DNA from: Argopecten irradians
Taxonomy: Eukaryota > Mollusca > Bivalvia > Pectinida > Pectinidae
Direction: 5' to 3'
Assembly (NCBI RefSeq): GCF_041381155.1
Contig: NC_091149.1
Span: 12,478,609-12,542,608 of the forward strand
Length of the DNA stretch: 64,000 nucleotides
Below, piece by piece: positions 26,271 to 37,800 of the stretch; position 1 is the first letter of the stretch; each line of letters starts with the position of its first letter. Below the pieces are notes generated by a model. It was not told the DNA's origin and made no database searches. It saw only the letters and a program-made list of their open reading frames with translations. The position numbers were made by a program, and so were the translations under genes.

Positions 26271-26283
26271 GGGGGGGGGGGCG
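26271..26283. repeat. Poly-G run
   Basis: Twelve G in a row on the plus strand; length is doubtful in any assembly. Confidence 0.8.
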
Positions 26284-26439
26284 GTTGGGTAATTGGGCAC
26301 ATCAAGGTGAGATGTCCTTAACCGGTCCCAAGTATGTTGAGAAAGGAGGAGGGAAGGTCTCGAGTAAAGGTATTTCAAAACCTAAATATTGACCTAAAAC
26401 AACAAAAAATCAAAAGCACATATACAAATTATATACTAA

Positions 26440-26488
26440 CATGTACAGTATATGGACATATACTAACATGTACAGTATATGGACATAT
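26440..26488. repeat. Two-copy 30-bp direct repeat
   Basis: ACATGTACAGTATATGGACA followed by TATACTA is present twice in tandem. Confidence 0.85.
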
Positions 26489-27386
26489 AAAGATTATATA
26501 GGGCAAAGAAATAATTCTTATATGGACTAAATACATTTACTTTCTGACTGAATTTTTGAAAATCATATAATAGATATTATTTCACAATCACTAATAATTA
26601 AATTTGTCTATCTTGACTTGTATAATCAACAGTATTGAAGATATTTAAACAACGTACAAATCATACATCGTCTAAAATCAAAGATTTATAAGTTAGACTT
26701 ATAAATCCATGTCTAAAATATATTTCAATTAAACTTTATTTGCACTTTTACAATTACAATAAACTTCGATTGCTAAACAAATAACGAACAAAAGAAACAT
26801 TCAATTCACAAGAACAATGGATCAAACTGGATGCATGGACTTTTTCGATGGAAACGTTTACCTTGGTTTAGGATAGGTCAAACTCCTGTGGGTTTAGGGT
26901 GGACGGCTAATAGAGCTTTACGCCTTATAAGTCTGGTTTCCTGGGAAGTTTGAACTTGTTCAGACTTTAATATATATAAATATAGTCTGACAAGGACGTA
27001 TATATATACTTATAAATCCTTGAGTCTGGGTATTGGGCGGCTAGAATCGAAAGTTCATGGCCAGCTAAAATTCATCATTTGGTGTCAACGGGTTTCATAA
27101 GGTACGTAGTGGAGATTTGTGGCTAGGAACACAGGGACCAGAGAATTAGTAGTAGTTTATATATATATGAACCACATATGTAGGCCTATATAAATTATAA
27201 CTAATTATTTATATATAATTCCAGGTCCCTGTGGGAGGAAGAGTGGTGCAGGTATCAATAAGAGTCGATGTGTTATGTGTACAATCCACAAAATCATAGA
27301 TTGATTTCCACTTATTATAAATCAATATAATTTGTGTACATTGCTTGGAATAAGATCATGTTATTTCTATTCATACATATATACAG

Positions 27387-27507
27387 AATAAAACTCCACG
27401 ACCTTCCTCTAGTACTTTCGCCATTTCATGATGGCTCTCCAGGAATAATTCCCGAAGAGCCACCATGAATTCGCGAAAGTACTAGAGGAAGGTCGTGGGG
27501 TTTTATT
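27387..27507. mobile_element. Near-perfect 121-bp hairpin element
   Basis: AATAAAACTCCACGACCTTC, CTCTAGTACTTTCGC is inverted at the right end; the centre GGCTCTCCAGGAATAATTCC continues the palindrome. Almost no loop. Confidence 0.88.
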
Positions 27508-28004
27508 TTTCATATATTCAACTCTACATGGACACGTACTTTTTCTTGACATATATACAGATATATATATTATGCGATATCCATTGGTTAATACATCGAC
27601 ATGGACAAGTAAGCGCTTCTTTTATAGGTAATGAGAGACCACTGAAGTAGACCGCTATCTCCCCCGCAATGCAGTGACACGAAACTCCCTTGAGTGACTT
27701 CACCAATATGATGAATATATATATATATGTGTGTGTTACTTGTATTAAGATTACCGATGGTAACTTATTACAATCTAGATAATTCAATAGAGAGCTCAAA
27801 TTGCATCGGAGCTTCTGCATGTTAACGTACGGTCATCTGACTATTATCACAGCAAAAATGTATATACATTAGTCAGGAGAAAATCGATCAATAAATAAGA
27901 ATCAAAGAGGCTGAAAATTCTCACCTATTCCTCAGCTCACGATGAAGACATCGAACACTAAGAACTAAGGAACTCTTCAGCAGAATTTGTTAATTTCTGA
28001 TATA

Positions 28005-28645
28005 TCTGACCACTGTGACCTTGAAAGTAGGTTAAGGTCAGCCAAGTTAACAAACTTGAAAGTGCTTTATCCAGCACTCTGCAGGCCTGATATCGGAGCT
28101 CATTAGACCTTTTATATATTGAGAAGTTGTTGAAAGGATTTCACTTATTTGATCTCTCTGTGGTCTTGGAAATAAGGAATCCCTTCTTTTCAGCATACTT
28201 TTAAACTTCTCAGTTATTGACAAGAAGTTGTCTAAATATCTGATATCACCACTGTGACCTTGAATAAAGGTCAAGATAAGTTATTTGAACGAACTTGGTA
28301 GCCCTTCCTCACAGCATACTACTAGCCCAATATCAGGGCTCTAAGCTTCTTAGTTATTGACAAGAAGTTGTTTGAAAGACCTGTAACCTTTAATGACGAC
28401 CAAGGCCATTCATTTGATAACATGGCATCTACCATGCCACATGTCCAATATCAAATCTCTAATCTGTTATTGACAAGAAGTCAGTTAAAAATGTTAGACT
28501 ATTTGATCCAATACGATGAACGATTTAGCCTATTTGATCCCTGTGAACTTGAATCACGGTCAAGGTCATCCAATGGAACAAATTTGGTAGCCTTTCAGTA
28601 CAGCTTGCTACAGACTCAATATAAGGACTACAGCTTATGATCGTT
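28005..28645. repeat. Degenerate repeat with TGTGACCTTGAA/AAGGTCAAGGTC words
   Basis: Four or five diverged units of 100-165 bp: CACTGTGACCTTGAA, GAACAAACTTGGTAGCCCTT, CAGCATACTACTAGCCCAAT, TTATTGACAAGAAGTTGTTT. I recall this type of unit as common in bivalve genomes; that is memory, not shown here. The 90-codon open frame at 28368-28640 lies inside and is not a gene. Confidence 0.8.
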
Positions 28646-29060
28646 TAAATTTTTTAGTATTTTTTTGATCACTATACATGTGACATTTTTAGTTGCTGCT
28701 ATATGGATAATCTCTGTTGTTGATGTCATTTATATCTATATTACATTTGTTTAACTTCTTTATAAGTGATTATGTAGTTTTTTGAATGCACCTATAGTAC
28801 TTATTTTCCAGAGAACAGGGAAAGAACTTCGATTTTCAGTATGATTTTGATTGTATAATACTGTCTCGTCGTAAAAAGTAAATTAAGATATAAAATTCTG
28901 AGCTGTAGTGATTGAGAAACGCATTGGTTTTATGCTGTTGTTATTAGCATGTACAGTATACTAGTATGCATAAAATGGAATCTGTAGAGGTTGTTCAAAA
29001 CCAATTCATTTGTTCAAAAGGTCTTTAGATCTGTTGAGGATGTGTTTGGAACTAGTTTAA

Positions 29061-29469
29061 AGGCCCATTACCTTTCCGGAGCAAATATAAAGGTTTCTCA
29101 AAACCATTTTTAACATCAGAAAATATATACCGATGGACTCAGATGAGGTTACAACACCAAACATATGCAAGGTTTCCTGCGTAATAAATGAAAATAGTGG
29201 GAGAGTCATTTCGCTGTTTAGGTGTCTGGTGCAGTTATAGCCAACAAAGTATACCGCGCGGTATTTAGGACGACGGCGGGAAACAGAAGACGACCCGCGC
29301 TATGAATATAATTTTTTATTTATTTTAATTCAATTGTTGAGAAAGTAATGATAAATATAGTATTTAGCGGTAAGTTAAAAACTTTTGCGACTCTACAAAA
29401 TTATCAATCTTACAATTTTTACATTCCCATTTTAAAAATTAAAAGCCGTTTCAGAAAGGCAGCGGGCCT
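29061..29469. mobile_element. TTAA-type MITE family C, copy 2 (complete)
   Basis: Terminal repeats AGGCCCATTACCTTTCCGG and (inverted) GCCTTTCTGAAACGG, AGCGGGCCT. TTAA on both sides (29057-29060, 29470-29473). Confidence 0.8.
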
Positions 29470-29567
29470 TTAACGTTGTGAAATTATCGTGTTGATGTTG
29501 TTGTATCTATTTAAAATTGCAATTACATAACCGACAAGATAAGCATGTTCTCACAGCAAGTGTTTAC

Positions 29568-29923
29568 AGATGCTCCACCGCCGACAAATAGTATTTTTTA
29601 ACTATCAAAAACAGGAGCAGACGATTTAGTATTTTTCTACAGTTACAAAAGTTACTTACTTTACACCATTACCACCATTGAAAAGTTTGAGCTTCTTATT
29701 CTAAGTCAACTTAAAAATATGAAAAATAATTAATTGCATCCCGAAAAAATTCCGACGCACTATATCCTATATGGAATGAAGTACTGATTGCGCATGCACC
29801 AAAGGCAAAATGAAAACATATATATTATTTTTTGTGTTAATTGGACATATATACACACGATTGAACACCAATTATTGTTCAAATAATGAATATCATTTAT
29901 GCTCTGTCGGCGGTGGAGCATCT
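29568..29923. mobile_element. TTAA-type MITE family A, copy 3 (inverted)
   Basis: Same terminal repeats (AGATGCTCCACCGCCGACA, TGTCGGCGGTGGAGCATCT), reverse orientation to copy 2; flanks TTAC and TTAA. Small open frames here are element noise. Confidence 0.9.
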
Positions 29924-30006
29924 TTAAAATTAAATTGTGTATATTTGCAAATTACGTTCGTATTGGTACTCGAAATCCATCTTCTGTCATACTTAGGCCA
30001 AAAATA

Positions 30007-30465
30007 TATGTCTGTTTAGGGTTACACGACCGACCCAAATATTTTTTCCATTTTTCTACGAAAAAATATATTAAAAGTTGAGGTTTCTATCTCAGAGTCC
30101 GGTTCGGGCATTATTTTAGAGTAGCGTGAAAGACAATTAAAAAAACAACGAGCTGTTGGAGAACAGCAAAGCTCGCCTATTCAAAAACCCCTAAAGGGCC
30201 CCAAATTGGTTGTATTATCACGTTCAGCATCCATACACATTAGGAAAATAAAATCATAAACATTTATGATGACTTAAGCTTAAACAATTGACGAAACAGA
30301 AACTTGCTCAAAAACTTTAACGTGAAATGGGACGCCAACGCTGACGCCGACGCCGACGCCGGGGTGACAACATTAGCTCCCCCTATTCTTCGAATAAGCG
30401 AGCTAAAAAAAGATCCCGACCTACCAACCCTATTTTTTGACAATGTAACCCTAAACAGACACATA
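30007..30465. mobile_element. Inverted-repeat element with GTCTGTTTAGGGTTAC ends
   Basis: Left ATATGTCTGTTTAGGGTTAC, right GTAACCCTAAACAGACACAT. The interior includes AAAACTTTAACGTGAAATGG and a GACGCC repeat, and GAGCTGTTGGAGAACAGCAAAG. Open frames on both strands here are repeat-born. Confidence 0.72.
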
Positions 30466-33400
30466 TATATATTTTTTTGGCCTCGTCAATATACTGTATA
30501 CGTTTTCATCACCAACATAAAACAATTTAGTATCCATACATTCCACGAGGTTTCAGATCTAAACCAATGTATTTGTACAGGCCATGTATTACTATTTCTG
30601 TTGGTGCACTATTTTGTTTATAAAGTTATAAATCCTTGACTGCATGGAAATCGACCGTTCTCACTAGCTAGTTCCAATTCTGTCACTACCCCATGAACGC
30701 TGCTACTCCCAAAGCATTTATAAGGCTGTAAGAGTTATTTCCCCTGTTACAATGAAGCAAATGCGAAGTTCTACAATGAAAAAAAACCCACATACTGCCG
30801 TCTTCAAATAAGTTCTACAATAAAAAAAAATAAAATAAAAAACAACAAAAAACAAACAGACTTATGACTTCAAATCTAATCATTAAATCTTGAAACACAA
30901 CAACCCAACTGTCCACATTCTAGCTACAATTTTATTCATAAAATTACAAAAATAACTTTCTAATATAGGTTTTATTCTTGAAAACCAGTTAAGAGAATTA
31001 ACATGTTCACAAATAATCGTAGATAAATGCATAAATACTACACAAAGTACTATTTATATGTATAAACAATGTCATGTTGTAGTTATTCAAGTCCATATAA
31101 AGAGAGTTTCCCTGTACAAACTGGCTTATTGTCAAAGTCATTTGAGGATAATACCTGTATAAATACCGTAGCAATATTATTTTCTAGTTTTCAGGAGAAC
31201 TAATAAATTTTACTGTATCCATTACCAGACACACTCCTGTTCAGAGAAAACAATATTTCACTTTTTCAAATATAAGATTGGATTTTTTTTTTACAATCGA
31301 CAAACTTAACACACAAGCTATTCTATATGGTTTAAATAGCGATCTAAAGTCTATAACATTGTTAAAGTGAATAGTTCGGGATTCAGTTACAAAGAAAACC
31401 AGTCCTAAACGCGTTCACTGGCCTTCCAAAAGTTCTCACATATTAATACGACGGTCAAGTTCTGCTTAGTTTCCCAGTTCTGACCATTAAAGTAAAGAAA
31501 AGTTGAAAGCATTGAAAGCGAGGCTGTGTGGAAATGTAACCACGGACATAGTGAGCCGGGAGGACGTTTTAGAATTCCCATACTTTAGATTAATTTCTTC
31601 GTACGCAGACAGATTTTGACGAGAGATTTTATTTTTCCATTTCATAAGAAATTATACTGGATACATTCACACCATTTTTACAGACTTCAGCCATCCTTGT
31701 CCGACTGTTCACTTTAAATGGTTAGATTTAGATTAAAATTTTTTGTTAGATGATATTGACTTGTATCGTAAAAGTACAAATTCAATCTGCAAATGTTAAA
31801 AGCAATGAAATATTTTAATTATTCCAAAAAAAAAATGAAGTGTATGTTATTTATAATTTTAATGCCCCCTTTTCAACTCTGAGTACAGAAGTGTATGTGA
31901 CCTTGACCTCTTGATTACATAAGTATATGTGACCTTGACCCTTGACCTCTGCCTAGAGTTTTGTTTACGGGTAGGCCTACATTGAAATATTTTGCGAGAC
32001 TGCAGTGTTTAAGATCACATGCTAAAGATGTATACAAAACTTCTGAACACTTGTGATCTTTCTCAAAATGTACAATCAAAATAGAAAATTATGGAATAAA
32101 CAATTCAATATGAGCCTTTAACGAAAAACATTTCTTTAGAATGTTCATTATACAGTAAAGGAAATCTTTAAAATAGTTGTTCATTTCCTTATACATTTAT
32201 TACACTCTTGAAATATATAAATATGAATGTGTGAAGTTCGAGAAAAATAAGTCTTTTAAATGATATATATATATTGTACATACAAAAGTAAAATGCAATT
32301 TCTTTTGTTCATAAATAACCCACTTAAATGCAATTATAATTAAAAAAAAAGTGTCATTTGGTGTAAATTTTTTATAAAAGAATCATTAAAAATATTTATT
32401 TTCTTAAAATAAAGCAAACAACTAAACAATATTCTATTGACAACCTTTTTTGATTAATTAGTCGGTAATTAATTAATTCCACTTAATCTATCAAAATCAA
32501 AATTAATATTAACAGCTATACATATGGATCAACAAGGTTATCAGTGCATTGTAAACATATTTTGATATTTTGATCTCAAAAGCATATTATGAAATTGATA
32601 ATTATAGAAAAAATGTTAAAAATTTATAAACGAAACAAAAACATCATGATTATCATTAATTACATTATCTATGTGAAAATTTACATTATATTAATGTTTT
32701 AAACGGATGTATGACTTTTAGCGCGGGATATATTGTTTTTGTTAACAATGATAATGTGTATTAAATATATCAAAAACTAGACATCCGTACTGTATAGATG
32801 ATAAAACTGGGTTTTTGATCGTGTTACATTTTAAAGGTATATATTCTTTTGTTTTAATGAAACTGAAGGGGTTAAAGATACTCCACCGCTGACAGAGCGT
32901 AAACGATGTTCATCATTTGAACAATAACTGATGTTTAATTGTGTATCTATATGTCTGATTATCACAAAAAGTAATATAAATAATCTATTTTGCAATTGAT
33001 TATTTTTGGTATTTAAGTAGATGTAAAATTAGAAGCTTTCACTTTTTAAAAGTGGTAATGGTATAAACTGTATAGAAAGAATTTTTTTTAACTGAAGAAA
33101 AATACTGAATTGTCTGCTCCTGTTTTTGATAGAGTAAAAATACCATTCGTCAGTGGTGGAGCATCTTAAGATGCATGTGTTTGTTTCAACAACAATGAAA
33201 ACCATAATCTTTACATAGATACCACATTGATACACTCAGGATAATTTAGCATTACAAATTGTAATGGAGTTTCAAGTAGGATTTTCGTTTTTTGTTTAGA
33301 ATTTCAGCACTTTACTGATGTCCAAACAAGGGAATGTACCTATTCTGTTTTCACATTTTACAAAATTACCTCCCTTACAAGTAGGTAATAGTAGTTACCT

Positions 33401-34352
33401 CCCTTACATATAAGTATCCATGGTGATATAAGTATTTGTGTGCCAAATTAACTTCAATTTCTCTGAAAAGTATGACATTACGCTCACAAACACATGACAT
33501 CACAACCAATACCTACTTGCAAGGGCAGATAACTCTGTGTTATGCAAAAACAGATTAAGCAATTTCTAAATGCATTAATAAACAAATCTAAAACATCTAC
33601 ATTTTGAGTATTAAAGAAACCGAACATTAGTTTTAATAGGCTTAAAGTTATCACACAACCTTAAAGATTCTTTTCTTAAAATGCACAAAACTATATTCAG
33701 TCCACTCTCACAATATATTATAAATGCATATATATATATAAAAATCAATATATAATCACAAAAAACTGAAGATGTCCATTCTAATTTGTAATAATTATTT
33801 ACCTAGAATTGTAGTTTTATGATTTATTGAACTTGATGCATTATCTTATAAATAGTATTATAAAAACTGGAAGTGCTAAAAACAAGAAGTCACCTATCCT
33901 TCCAGCAAAAATTCACATTTTGACAAAAATGGCTAACTAACCTCAAAATAAAACAAATTTTCAAATAACTCATGCAAATTCATGGATGGCATAAGTATTT
34001 CTGGATTTCAACAAAAAATTACTGGGCAGCTGATTTTTAAATCATGTCTTAAACTCCCTCAGATTCACAGATTTAAACTGCTAAAATAGACTTTTAGACA
34101 AAGTATTCTGTCTTTGCATTTTACGGAGTTACCTTTGTTGCAGATAGGTATCAACCGTCAAGTCATTATTTTGTGCGCGTATTCACGTAGTTTGCTCTCA
34201 AAATTGTGACGTTATGCTTGCAAACACATGAAATCACAATCAATACCTCCACGCAAGGGTAGTTAATTTTGTAATATGCAAATAAAGAATAAATTATCGT
34301 CTAAATATATCTTCTCATTTCTTTGTGGGCTTGTTACTATGGTAACACAGAC
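30466..34352. other. No gene seen; probable 3' flank of the Ig-TIR gene on the right side
   Basis: AT-rich; contains the MITE at 32876. TTACCTCCCTTAC words near 33366-33408. Some of the right side may be 3'UTR of the receptor gene; no polyadenylation site is decided. Confidence 0.4.
32876..33166. mobile_element. TTAA-type MITE family A, copy 4 (internally deleted)
   Basis: Starts AGATACTCCACCGCTGACAG after TTAA, ends CGTCAGTGGTGGAGCATCT; 291 bp because the GGTGCATGGGC to CGGGATGCAATT part is gone. Confidence 0.88.
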
Positions 34353-34808
34353 TCAGATGATCAGCTGCATCTTTTCTTCCTGACTTATCCTTATTCCTTC
34401 AAGTTCTTCTTCATTCATTCCTTCACTTTCATCCATTTTCTGTCTTTTCTTTTTTTGTCTCAATTGTACATTATCTACATCTTTCTTTTGATTGTTCTGA
34501 TTCTCTTTTTCCACCTTGTTCTCCTCACTATTTTTATCATCCTGCTTTCTTACAGGAAGTTGGTCCCCAGCAACAGGAAGTTGATCCCCTACAACAGGAA
34601 GTTGGTCATCTGTTACAGGAAGTTGGTCTTCAGCGACAGGAAGTTGATTTATTTCTGCGTAGTTGACTGGATCTCCGATGGCGTCCTTCAGCCGTTGCCA
34701 GAAGTGAGGTTGTATTGTTTCATCCGTCCAGTCCAGGAATGTTTTCCCCATTAATTTCCCAGGAACCTTACATTTGTCATATTTGATCAGAATCAGTACA
34801 TCCTTTCT
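34353..34808 (-). CDS. Ig-TIR receptor last exon: end of TIR domain and repeat-bearing tail
   Basis: 151 codons plus stop TGA at 34355-34353. It contains DVLILIKYDK, FLDWTDE and box 3 HFWQRLKDAIGDP, then five copies of a 7-residue unit (x-QLPV-xx, mostly DQLPV), and a Lys/Glu/Gln-rich end that is probably disordered. The 21-base coding minisatellite may vary in copy number between individuals; that is inference. Confidence 0.9.
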   Translation of the reverse strand, partial: RKDVLILIKYDKCKVPGKLMGKTFLDWTDETIQPHFWQRLKDAIGDPVNYAEINQLPVAEDQLPVTDDQLPVVGDQLPVAGDQLPVRKQDDKNSEENKVEKENQNNQKKDVDNVQLRQKKKRQKMDESEGMNEEELEGIRISQEEKMQLII

Positions 34809-37800
34809 CTGAAATGGTGAGCAAAATTTGATCATATACATTTTTCTTATACAAATTCATAGAAAAAATGTTTTGGCAAATTCAAACCTTTACCATATCA
34901 ATAGAAACTGACCTGTGCTATGACCTTATTGCGAGTCTGTTTTAACACTAACACTGACCTGTGCGATGGCTTTATTGTGAGCTTGTTGCAGCTCAAACTG
35001 TCCCCACATTGACCTCAGAAAGTTCTTGGACATCAGGACAATTGTCTTACGGCTCTTGTAGATGGAATCCATGACATTTTCAGCAATAGCCATCCCTGCA
35101 GAAAGAATAAGGGCTATGATAACCAGCTGTGTCCAGTTAAGTGAAATTTTTAAAATTTTAATGCATGTGTACATTATTTTATTTTTTGGAAAAAATGTCC
35201 CAAGGGTCACTATCATATAGTTTGAATAAAGACATAAATATACATAATTACATATGAGGCCAAAAATAATGCATATAATGTTTGCTATAACCCGACTGAC
35301 CTAGGAAAATCGACTTGACTCAAAATGATTTATCTTATTTTAAAAATATGTAGCAAAGCAAAATATTATATTTCACTTTTTATACACCTAACCAGCAATA
35401 AAAATCATGGTTGAGTTATGGCAAAAAAAAAAAAAAAAAATACAACAATATATATTTTACTTTAGGCCTGATATGGAGTAGATAAGACATTGCTTTTATA
35501 CATCTAATGGACACACATTTCAGTTTTTGTGAAAAATGTGTAGAGAGATACCCGGTAATTCGTAAAACTCTATTTAAAGAAGAGTAAATTTCCTGCTCTG
35601 CACTATAATATTTAAGTGAATTATCTGGTAAAAAGTATGATATTAAAGGGAATTATCTGGTACAAAGTATGATATTAAAGGGAATTACCAGGTCCAAAGT
35701 ATTATATTAAAGGGAATTATCTGGTACAAAGTATGATATTAAAGTGAAAACCTGGTCCAAAAGTATGATATTAAAGGGAATTACCTGGTACAAAGAAGGT
35801 TATTCAAGTGAATTATCTGGTACAAAGTATGATATTAAAGGGAATTACCTGGTACAAAGTATGGCATTAAAGAGAAAACCTGGTACAAAGTATGATATTC
35901 AAGTGAATTATCTGGTACAAAGTATGATATTAAAGGGAATTACCTGGTACAAAGTATGGCATTAAAGAGAAAACCTGTTACAAAGTATGATATTCAAGTG
36001 AATTATCTGGTACAAAGTATGATATTAAAGTGAAAACCTGGTCCAAAAGTATGATATTAAAGGGAATTACCTGGTACAAAGAAGGTTATTCAAGTGAATT
36101 ATCTGGTACAAAGTATGATATTAAAGTGAAAACCTGGTCCAAAAGTATGATATTAAAGGGAATTACCTGGTACAAAGAAGGTTATTCAAGTGAATTATCT
36201 GGTACAAAGTATGATATTAAAGGGAATTACCTGGTACAAAGTATGGCATTAAAGAGAAAACCTGGTACAAAGTATGATATTCAAGTGAATAACTGGTACA
36301 AAGTATGATATTAAAGGGAATTACCTGGTACAAAGTATGGCATTAAAGAGAAAACCTGTTACAAAGTATGATATTCAAGTGAATTATCTGTTACAAAGCA
36401 TGATATTAAAGGGAATTATCTATACAAAATATGAAATTACAGGGAATTACCAGGTCCAAATTATGATATAAAAGGGTATTACCTGGTACAATGTATGATA
36501 TTATTAGTTACACAGTTTGTTAGTGACTTAATACGGAAAAATATTGGGTCTAAAATAAACTTAAAAGGAAATTACATGTTTATTTTAGACCCAATATTTT
36601 TCCGTATCAGGTCACTAACAAACTATGTAACGAATTTATCCCGTCGAAGACACTTTCAATAAAGTAACTGCAAAATGCATTATGTACTGAGTATGGAAAC
36701 CAAAACGACTCAAAACTTAATTCAATTTTAACCTCATTGAAGACTCGAATGTGTTGTCATGGTTCATTTCTGTTAAATAATCCTAAATAAGTGTTGCCGA
36801 TTTCGGTTTGCTTTGAAAGTGGTCATCAGCGCTATCATTCAAACATTTTGTCTCCATCTCGTTGAGTGCCGTCGTCGCGAAGCGTTACTTGACCGCCATC
36901 TTGTTGCTAATGACATTAGGGGCAAAGAACGATAACTCTATCGTCCAAACCTGATACTATTTCTACTAACCTAATACGACTATATATTGGATATCATGTG
37001 ACGCCATTTTAACCAATAGGAATACAAGATTCTTGTCTGAGGCGGGATGATAAAGGGTACAAAGCGTGATATTAAAAGGAATTACCTGGTACAAAGTCCT
37101 TGAAATCTATGTTAATGTTGTAGCCCATGCTGAGAAGCTCCTTGAAGAGTTTGTTTTTTACCCAATCCTCATCCTCACTGCTGTATGATATAAACACATC
37201 ATATTCCAGTTGATAACCCGGGACTAGAGAACAAAACAAAATGCTAATCAAAAGTTCATAAAAACTACAACTCTTGCAAACTACTTCATCCCCGTCAAAA
37301 AATTTGGAAATGACAGGTTATCAGAAAAGGACTCCATATGGGATGATATCAGATCGTATATAAAACAGGGTGAGAATATAAGGATCTGTATTTTATAATC
37401 GTATCATGACTGCCCTCAAACAAGATGTCTACCCTAGTTGCAAGCAGCTGTAATGATCCATATCTAATATATAATCTTAAATTCTTTTCAATTGGAATAG
37501 CCTATGTTCAAAAACAAACCAACACCAATCTTGTATTTAGAATTCACCGTTTTGAAAGTTACTTTCTGGAAAATTATTTTAATTACTAGTACTGACATAG
37601 CTGAGCTTTATATAATGACAGTAAATCGTTTCATAAATACCATAGAAATGACAGCATGATTTAAGTCATATAAAAAATAAGCTAGTTCACAGTACAGTCA
37701 AATACAATAAATATTCTTACAACAAAATCCCATGGGTGATTTGTGTAAAACAAACAATACTTATAATAAAGCAATTTTCTTTCTCCCCGAAGATACCGTA

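Larger units (their letters stand above)
25931..27386. other. No gene seen
   Basis: Intergenic, with poly-G, a small direct repeat and several TATATA tracts. Confidence 0.45.

Noticed and set aside
28368-28640. 90-codon plus-strand frame
   Set aside because: Falls in the degenerate repeat with GTGACCTTGAA words; no independent coding sign.
34323-34754. 143-codon plus-strand frame rich in Phe/Leu
   Set aside because: Reverse reading of the TIR receptor's Lys/Glu-rich tail.
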